Of a stretch of 64,000 nt of DNA, positions 56,588 through 64,000 are shown in pieces. How positions within the stretch are numbered: the stretch's first letter is position 1; each line of letters begins with the position of its first letter. The notes under the pieces were generated by a model, which was not told where the DNA came from, searched no databases, and worked only from the letters and a program-made list of their open reading frames with translations. A program made the translations under genes and the position numbers. The DNA is taken from contig JAUIRK010001041.1 in assembly GCA_030549495.1 (NCBI GenBank), positions 310,001-374,000 on the forward strand, given 5' to 3'. This stretch comes from Nectonema munidae (Eukaryota; Nematomorpha; Nectonematoida; Nectonematidae).

Positions 56588-56712
56588 CATCGGATGTAAT
56601 TAAGCATTTATCCCCCGTTATTGTCATTTATCAGCTATTTAAACTGATGGGACAGTTGTCTTTTCTTTCGCTAGATATGCTATACTCTAACCAAGTAAAG
56701 GATTTTTTATTG
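56588..56712. repeat. Dispersed repeat, copy 2
   Basis: Matches the ends of 24869-25040 (CATCGGATGTAATTAAGC; AGATATGCTATACTCTAACC) with a shorter middle. A 63-codon open frame across it is incidental. Confidence 0.5.
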
Positions 56713-58522
56713 TTTTAAGCCAAGTTCTCTCAACACACAACTCATTTTGTGCAATGTTTCTCCTTTTTCACGTTATGCAATTAAAAATCAATTATTAAAA
56801 CGCGGCGTAGTTGCTCTTCGTCTACGTAACTCAAATAACTACTACTGGATTAACACACACTCATAAACACAAGTATAATGGTAATAATAGCGATGTTTCA
56901 ATGATAATGCAAATATGTGTTTTGTGACATTTTACCCTTTTCATGTATCTTATGTATATATATATATATTCTATATAAACATACATTCAATTTTTTACAC
57001 ATCACCCACTCTTCCCTATATTTTTCGGTCTCTTCTGTATAATTTTATCTTTCATTTATTCCCTTGCTTGGTTCACTTATAAGAGTGAGTGAGTAAACTA
57101 CTACTACTACTACTACTAAGAAACAAATATACAATTTATGCACAAAGTTCATGTAAACATTTCTTTTGTCTTTTTCTTCATTCGTCTTTATTATGTATAC
57201 CTGTCTGTATACATTATAACTATAAATATTTATTTTGTCTATATCAGCACCACATATATCCTCTCTATTCCTTACTTTTGTAATAAACGCGCAAAAATGT
57301 GTGATATGCTATATACCCATCCTCCTTTGTCTTATAAAAGTTATTGTGAATACTATTTGATGCACCTTCATTTATTTATATATATACCTAATCTAAGGTC
57401 AAAAGCTAATTGAATTTCTCTGCATCATCTCCAATTATATTTTTTATAGTTTTATATCCCTTTGAGTTTCTCCGATTTTACAATTTGGTGTAAACTTTGT
57501 TTTTCGATTCTGAAAATTTATAGTCAGCAAGCAAGCAAGCACTCTTATTATTATGCATGATTTCTCAAGCAGACTTTGAGGAATCCTAAGATTGAACTCT
57601 TTCTAGGTCACACCAGAAATAGTGATAGAAAGAAATTATATATTTTTAGGTGAGTTAATTCTTGTAAGTAAAATTCTTTTTTGTTTTATTTAACAAGTGT
57701 ATTTTATTAAGAGGGAAGAGGGAGGCAAGTTCTTCACTTTAAAATGAAGATCCTGTGTGTTGTTATCTAAAGTTGGACCTAGGCGCAGACTTTGTGTAGC
57801 TAACAGAAGCACAGATTTCACAGTAGAAGACGAAATTGAACTAAATCTAGTTAATTTTCATCAGAAATGGCATTTTGTTTTGCATAATTCTAAGCTTTTT
57901 CAATATAATCAATAATAATAATAATCAATAAACTTTAAATTTTTTAGCATTGTACAGTATATTCACTAACGCGATAGGAAATGAAGAAAGAAAGAATCAT
58001 TATAAAGGAAGGATAGAAAATAGCCAATTTTTGAGTGCGTGATCGAATAATTACTTCCTCCCGAGCTGTGCCTAAAATGTTGGGTCGATGTGTTCGTAAA
58101 CCAACGTAGGTTTCATCATATCCTTTTTGAAGCAACTGATGACACTTATAAGAGTTTTTAGATGATTTAGTTAATAGTTAATCTAATATTTCTATAATTT
58201 TGGGTTATACGAGCCATGACATTTTAAACAAGTTGGTTAGTGTAAATTATAGATAGATCAGTAAGAAGGTTCAGAGACAACTCGACCGACCTCTTTACAA
58301 TTCCTCCTCAAAACAATATTAATCAATATTTTTAAAAACTGAATTGTCTTCGAGCAGAATTGACCTGCTTCCAGTAAGAACACTACGTATAATAATTTAA
58401 ATCCATCAGAAATTTAAAATGACATAAATTCAACTAAAAAAGATGGTTATCCATATATCTCATCTTCATAAGACTTTGCTGTCAAATAGACCAGTTAATT
58501 TTATATTTGAAAATAAATTTAT
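56713..58522. other. Intergenic stretch
   Basis: No gene recognised. A short (ACT)n tract lies at 57098-57118. Open frames at 57089-57413 and 57944-58135 have no motif. Confidence 0.3.
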
Positions 58523-58696
58523 CGTTATTTATTCCCATCGCGTGAATAAGGTTGGTTAGGTACTGGGTTTCGATAACTCAAGTTCTTGGGTTCGATCCCA
58601 CATCAAGCCTACTTTTCCATAGTTGGATACAAGTGCCACAATTGTGCCTTCTCGATGAAAACAGCCCACTGTACCTTTACCGTTATTTATTCCCAT
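58523..58696 (+). mobile_element. tRNA-derived SINE, copy 2, with perfect 16-bp target duplication
   Basis: The SINE spans 58539-58680 and is flanked by CGTTATTTATTCCCAT on both sides (58523-58538 and 58681-58696). The head has an A-box-like GTGAATAAGGTTGG and a B box GGGTTCGATCCC. The body matches copy 1 on the other strand at 41588-41726, with an 11-bp extra ACAATTGTGCC. It ends GTACCTTTAC with no A tail, so its partner LINE probably recognises a specific 3' end. The perfect target duplication means recent insertion. Confidence 0.85.
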
Positions 58697-59048
58697 TAAA
58701 TTCTAAAAAATCGATCTAAAAATCAGCCTAATTTAACTTAGTAAAAATATGTCATTTTGATCGGGAATTTATGAATTGCGGCTTTCTGAACAATCCCAAA
58801 AAAGTTTTCTTAGTTTTCGAAAAAATACAAATATTTTATTATCCAAGGGAGGGAGGTGGGATGGAGGGTTGCATCCCCTAGTGCAAGCTAGAGATATTTT
58901 AAAGTTGGTTAATGAAGAAATGATCTATTTGGTTAATAATCACACAGGCTTTTTTTATTTTAGATGAATATAGCTGAAATATCTGCTCAACCCGAATCAA
59001 TTAATACACTGTTTTCACATTATTTATAAGCGTGGAATTACGTGTATG
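58697..59048. other. AT-rich intergenic stretch
   Basis: Nothing recognised. Confidence 0.35.
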
Positions 59049-59544
59049 TAGTGTTGAAACACCGGTTCTGAATCACGGTGCAGTACCTCTTCTTATGTAA
59101 AAGGATCGTACCGAGGATCAAAAAAATTTCACGATCGTTGAATATTTTTGGATTGAAAAATTTAGCCGAAATTTTAATTAATGAAAAATATTTTCTTTTC
59201 AAATTAAATGAATGATTAATTATTTTATAAAAAAATATTGTAAGCGAAATATAACTTGAAAAACTTTATTCTGCCGTATAGAATAAATCCTAGAAGTACT
59301 GAATCCAAAAGATCTTTTTCGATAGCTTAATGTTTCTGTCAAGAAAAAGAACGAAGTTTTCTTGCAAAACTTTGGATGCTCAAAATTTTTAAAAGTTATT
59401 TCATGAATACATTAATTTTATTGCTAATAAAATGTAAAAAATTTAAATTTTGTATCAAGATTTTTTTAAATAACTAAACATTCCCTGTTTTGATTCAATG
59501 GAACCGAAATTGGTTCTTGAAATTTGGTACTCGTTTCAACACTA
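59049..59544. mobile_element. MITE with TAGTGTTGAAAC ends, hAT-like
   Basis: TAGTGTTGAAAC at the left and GTTTCAACACTA at the right are exact inverses. GGTTCTGAATC and the inverted GATTCAATGGAACC lie further in. The TAGTG start recalls the hAT at 62457. No clear 8-bp duplication. Non-coding. Confidence 0.6.
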
Positions 59545-61693
59545 GCATAGCATCCATACTTTGTATTGAATGTTTTTAATATAGCAAACTAGATTTGAGA
59601 CAGTCCCATCGTGCGTAAACGTAAAGATTGGCCAGCTCAGGTTTTTAAAAACAAATGAAGCCATTTTTTGGGAAAATCGCTTTCCCATACAAACCATTCC
59701 ATTCGAGTTTTACTTTTGAGATTTGGAATGGAATACAAGTCAAAGATGATTCGGTTTGTGCCACGCTGACGAGCGTTTAAAATATCGATGTCAATCGTAG
59801 CATATGACGTAATGGCAATCGGCATAGAACCAAATTAGGAAAATTTGGCATATCTTTTATTCCGCCTGTTCTATTTCCCTGATCGCATATGTAAATAATC
59901 TTGACAGTTTAAATTATGCGTTTCTTGGCGCGTTTGGAGATGAAGATGAATAAGAAGCTTTCATCACACACGCTCTTCAAATCACATAGCAACAGTATTT
60001 TCTCGTATCGTTGATCGATTTTTCCGATAAAATTCATCACGCATCCTTTCATGGTGAGACTTAGCACTTTATTAATGACAGATGGCGTTGATATTTTAAG
60101 CACAACTATATACTATATGCATACATCACATACATATACTACTTCTTATGTGACATATCATTTGTCTGTCTGATATGTTTTCCTTCAACCTTTGTACATA
60201 AGAGCTTATAATCGTAACATTTTTTCTATCCCTCCGCGTTTCCTTTTCTGTCTTTTACGAGTGAGTACAATACTCTTCACGGCTCTAAAAGTTCAGTGAG
60301 TTTTTTTTTCAAATTTGATTAATTTTTTTTTATAATAAATTAAAAAAACATTTTATCACACTAATAAAAAAAATTCTGTAAAAATGTCCCATTCTTTATT
60401 CCTTACCCATGTGGATAATAATAATATACAGATTCGTACACAATTTGGCCTCGACATTATTAATATCAATATATTTAGAGAAAAGGCTTCCAATATACAG
60501 GCTAGTGGGCAATTTGTCATCATTATGAAAGTTGGCTAATGTTTTACTTTACCGTTCCGTCAATCAAAATTTTTTCAAGCAGTTATATATTGTTGTGATG
60601 TCCTTCAAATTATACATTTTTCAACGTAGCTTATTTCGTTGATATACATTACTAAAGATTCTATATCTTTTACATAAAACTAACTCATTAAATTTAAAAA
60701 GATTTAGAACAAGTCAAAAAATATTAAAATTTTTGATTGACCGAACCGCAAAACAAGACATTACCGAAAGTTGTATTTTCATTTTAAAAATTTCAATTTT
60801 TTTGCATTTGCTTTGAATACCCCTATTTGCCTTAAATCAAGAATTTATTCTATTTGTCTCGTTGTTTCCAATCTTTTTCAGTTCTTTCAAATTTTAACAA
60901 ATAACTGGAGATAGCTAGGTAACAATTCTTTATAATTTTAAATTTATGTTTGTAACGCAAACTCCAAATGTGTCCAAATAATAATTAAAAATTTTAATTT
61001 CCTTAGTGATATTTTATTTATATTTCATTTATAGAATTTGTATTCATCAATTATTATCTCAGTGATTTTAAGTCAAAAGAAAAATAAGAAAATATATTTC
61101 ACATTGTTTCTAGATGGCGTTAGGTAAAGTTTAGTTTATTTATAGATGGCGTTAAACAAATTTATTCTTTTCAAAAAATCTGTTTTCATTTTATTTTAAG
61201 TGGCTCCTTATATGTCTTTCTTGCATTGTCTTCAAAAAGGTTATCAAGTTATTGTCTATAACCTTTTTAACTAAAACAATACAATTCATAAACTAAATTT
61301 ATCCTATGTTTTTTTTTCAAAGGTATTTCGTTTAAAAATTTTACCTGAAAACTTTCTACTCATAAAATGAGTTTTGCTCCTTTATAAACCAATTTAAAAC
61401 TGATAAACTGAGTTTTTGCAATGTTGCACACTAAAAAGAGTATCTATGAATTTATTTTTTAATCTAACATATATGAATATAACTATTTATGAAATTGGAT
61501 TCGGAGTCGCAATAATATTACGAGTGGCAACTCCACAACGTTGGTTACATTCGACCCTAACATAGAAGACAAACAAAAATGATAAATTTTAAAAGTTTGC
61601 TATAAAATAAAGGCAAGACATTAAACATATGTATTATATAAATCTAAAGCAATTCCTTTTTAATAGCATCTATTTTCTAAAACCCATGTGAAC
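59545..61693. other. Intergenic stretch
   Basis: No gene recognised in about 2.1 kb. Contains three AGATGGCGTT motifs (about 60079, 61112 and 61144) and open frames without motifs. Confidence 0.3.
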
Positions 61694-62028
61694 CATCTAT
61701 CAGGGCTCGGCAAAGTGGTCGATATCGACCCCTGGGGGTCCATAACAGATCTTTAGGGGTCGATAATATAGAAAAACTTACCAAATTGTGCTATGCTTTT
61801 TTTACTTTATAGTAGTAATAAATCTCATTTTTCTTTTAAAACATCGTTTAGCACATTGCATAGTGTAGGATATATGAAACATATTTGGTTTCTATTTCTC
61901 TCTTAATTGTTTGACATTGATTAATGCTTTTATGAAACATTTCTATGTGGGGGTGGGGGTCGATGTGAAGACAAATGTTCTATGAAGGGGTCGACAGGTA
62001 AAAAAAGTTTGCCGATCCCTGATAGATG
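61694..62028. mobile_element. MITE with CATCTATCAGGG TIRs, hAT-like
   Basis: CATCTATCAGGGCTCGGCAA at the left is inverted at the right as TTGCCGATCCCTGATAGATG, with one mismatch over 20 bp. Subterminal GGGGGTCGATA/GGGGTCGAC words occur near both ends, as in the CAGGGNTCGGCAA group of hAT-derived elements. No target duplication was found outside the long TIR. Confidence 0.65.
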
Positions 62029-62136
62029 AAAAAAAGTTTTCGGCTCTATGCTATCAGGTGTCTTTTCTAGTGTTAATTGACGATGAAAAATAATTAAAAC
62101 AATTGTACGCACGCCGACATCGGGAGAGGAAAAAAG

Positions 62137-62448
62137 CTAACAGGAAGAAATCATCTCCCTGAGCGCACCATTTAGAACAGAAAAGAGTGGTACTTCGGAG
62201 AATGAGGATGATGAAACTGTGTATGGGACAGTCGAGCCAGAGATCAATACTGGATATGTATGTATTAGTCTCTTTTGAAGCCATATGAGAAAATTAAAGC
62301 AGGTGTATTCGATGGATCGCAAATCGGTTCTCTTGTCAAAGATGTTGAATCTGTTAGAAAGATGGTATATAGCTGATTGCTTGACTGGCGTTTTTTCAAT
62401 CGTACAAAATTTCCTTAGAAATAAAATGCAGACACCTATAAAGAACAC
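62137..62448 (-). other. Unassigned open region next to a hAT
   Basis: A - strand frame stays open from inside the hAT element through 62137, and a + strand frame is partly open too. The composition is less AT-rich than the flanks. No family motif was recognised on either strand. It may be an old exon or transposon part. Confidence 0.2.
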
Positions 62449-63759
62449 GTGTAAATTAGTGATGGGACGATTAATCGGAATCGTATTGGAATGTGGGAAA
62501 TTTTCTCTAGCATCGGAATCTGAGTGGAAATATTTCAACTCGCTCCGATACCAAAACGATTCCAAGTTAATACGTTACATTAATTTCCTTTACTTGGGAT
62601 TTTATTGTATAAATGATTTTACTACTTATTGTGTAGAATCACTTGATTCGACAATTATTTAATTATAAAAAAGTGTAACATTTTTTTGTGTTAATTGTGC
62701 ATTATTATGTTTAAGCTACTTTTTTTGTAAATTTTGTGTTATAATGTTATATAAAAAATTTCATGTACATTTTAAATGTTAAAACCGCATGTATCGAACT
62801 ATGAGTAATTTGTCTAGTGCGGGACACAAGCCCAACGCACAACCCACTCACTTAAATACATTAGTTCAAATAAATTTTATTTAAATAATAAATTAAAACG
62901 AATTGTAAAATCTCATTGTGTAAGTCAGAATTGTCGATCATTCGCTAAATCGAAGATGATACTGGTCCCCATAAATATAAGAACTAATAACATTGTAGAA
63001 ACTTTTCTTAACTCCAAGTGATAATGAGCGAAGCGTTGAATTCAATTTCAGTTTTGAAAAATGTTTTACTGAGATAAAAAGAAAAATTCAAAATGAGAAA
63101 GAAAACAAGAAAAAGAAGTCATCAATTTTATATATAACAACAACTCCAAAACTAGAGACTGAAATAACGAAATATTTAAAATATAAATTAATAGAAAAAA
63201 AATCAAGTCCGTTTGAATGGTGGAAAGCTAACAAAGAAGACCTTCCAATATTGGCGTTTTTTTCAAAAAAGTATTTATGTGCTCCGCCTTCTTCAGTTGA
63301 AAGTGAAAGAGTTTTTAGTATTGGAGGAAATATTTATTCTACTAAAAGAAATCGCTTAGAAGCAAAAACAGGAGAAATGCTCATGTTTTTGCACTATAAT
63401 TTACGAAAGCTCCAATTTAATTACGATTGATTCAAAAGATCTCCATGTAATATTAATAAAATTTTATTCTATCATTATAACCTGAATATGCTTCTCACTG
63501 CTCAAAATTATGACTATAGTTTTTTTAATTTTCAAAATTTATACTCAAAATTTTCAAAAGTGGATTATTTATATAATTTTGCTTTCATATTGAGGATATT
63601 TATTCTCAAAAAGTGATAGAAATTCATTGAAGTTCAAAATAATATTGAAAAATTATTTCAAGTTGTAATATTTTAGAATCGGATTGTATCGGGAACAGGT
63701 ATATTAAGTAGAATCGGAATCGTTATTAATTTTGGTATCGTCCCATCACTAGTGTCAAT
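62449..63759. mobile_element. hAT transposon, 1.3 kb, 8-bp target duplication
   Basis: The element proper is 62457-63751, beginning TAGTGATGGGACGAT and ending ATCGTCCCATCACTA. It is flanked by GTGTAAAT (62449-62456) and GTGTCAAT (63752-63759), an 8-bp duplication with one mismatch. Subterminal CGGAATCG/CGATTCC words occur at both ends. The right half carries the C-terminal part of a transposase. The left half is non-coding and holds a tRNA-like patch (about 62787-62865, - strand). At 1.3 kb it is an internally deleted copy. Confidence 0.85.
63000..63430 (+). pseudogene. hAT transposase C-terminal dimerisation domain
   Basis: A frame open from about 63000 to the TGA at 63428-63430 without an ATG near its start. 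It encodes FEWWKANKEDLPILAFFSKK, YLCAPPSSVESERVFSIGG and KRNRLEAKTGEMLMFLHYNL, the full Dimer_Tnp_hAT signature. The BED finger and catalytic core are absent from this copy. The open frame over about 140 codons suggests either recent decay or selection before deletion. It could also be read as a last exon. Confidence 0.75.
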
Positions 63760-64000
63760 AACGTTGCTTGCATTTTGTAAACTGGGATGCCATACTAGGA
63801 TAAAACTTCTTTTTTGTGAATAGTCATCTTGCTTACTTACTTTCCTGATAATCTTGGATCTGTAAGCAATGTACAGAGCAAGAGGTTTTCTAACGATTCG
63901 ATAACGATTAAAGAACGCTACCAACAACGGTGGATTAAGCAATGAACATAATATATTACATAAGCGTAATTGTTATAAAAAAATCTTGATTGAATGACAG
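63760..64000. other. Window end, unassigned
   Basis: A - strand frame (LLNPPLLVAFFNRYRIVRKP..., about 63841-63950) is followed by a strong donor-like GTAAGT on that strand (63835-63840). It could be a host exon running off the window, but no family was recognised. Confidence 0.2.

Noticed and set aside
62137-63950. Host gene on the - strand split by the hAT at 62457-63751 (exon near 63841, exon near 62435)
   Set aside because: Joining the strong GTAAGT donor to the TATAG acceptor puts a stop a few codons into the second exon, and no family was recognised.
1-64000. CRISPR array, bacterial operon or plasmid features
   Set aside because: Repeats here are transposon or microsatellite in nature, and the genes are eukaryotic with poly(A) signals.

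Overview
The window is very AT-rich animal DNA, dominated by decayed transposable elements with a few compact host genes. The transposon mix (hAT, IS630/Tc1, piggyBac, pogo-like, Jockey-like LINEs, tRNA-derived SINEs) and the protein sequences fit an arthropod. A parasitic copepod of the salmon-louse type would fit the gene style, but nothing here proves the species.

Host genes. A secreted or GPI-anchored alpha-carbonic anhydrase lies at 8771-9736 (+) as one open exon. Three related exons at 13476-13727, 17578-17829 and 23436-23687 (all +) encode small basic cysteine-rich peptides. All three are exactly 252 bp, start after the same splice-acceptor-like sequence and carry a furin-like site before a seven-cysteine core. 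Ribosomal protein uS17 (RPS11) is at 33391-33855 (-), intronless, with a 5' TOP tract. An EMC5/MMGT1 homologue is at 47505-47828 (-), with its poly(A) signal overlapping the stop codon.

Repeats, left to right. 1.2-1.8 kb: GT-rich low-complexity block. 2.7-4.7 kb: hAT element with 8-bp target duplication and a nested TTAA-type MITE. 5.4 and 12.8 kb: two identical 139-bp TTAA MITEs. 25.7-31.7 kb: foldback element, 150-bp tandem array, IS630/Tc1 element with 21-bp repeats in its ends, a repeat with internal tandem units, and a hAT relic. 36.9-41 kb: Jockey-like LINE with ORF1 and ORF2 (-). 41.6 and 58.5 kb: two copies of one tRNA-derived SINE. 42.2-43.7 kb: piggyBac transposase relic. 48.4-50.2 kb: second LINE (+). 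50.6-52.1 kb: second copy of the tandem-bearing repeat, split by a TTAA MITE, then another MITE. 52.6-53.5 kb: LTR-retrotransposon fossil. 54-64 kb: small MITEs, the SINE, and a 1.3-kb hAT with the C-terminal half of its transposase.

The most interesting host locus is the tandem peptide cluster, which looks like a locally expanded secreted effector or defence family without a recognised name. The most interesting mobile-element signal is a group of TTAA MITEs sharing one layout (a short terminal inverted repeat followed at one end by a palindromic box), with a piggyBac transposase relic in the same window. There is no sign of an operon or pathway linking the host genes.
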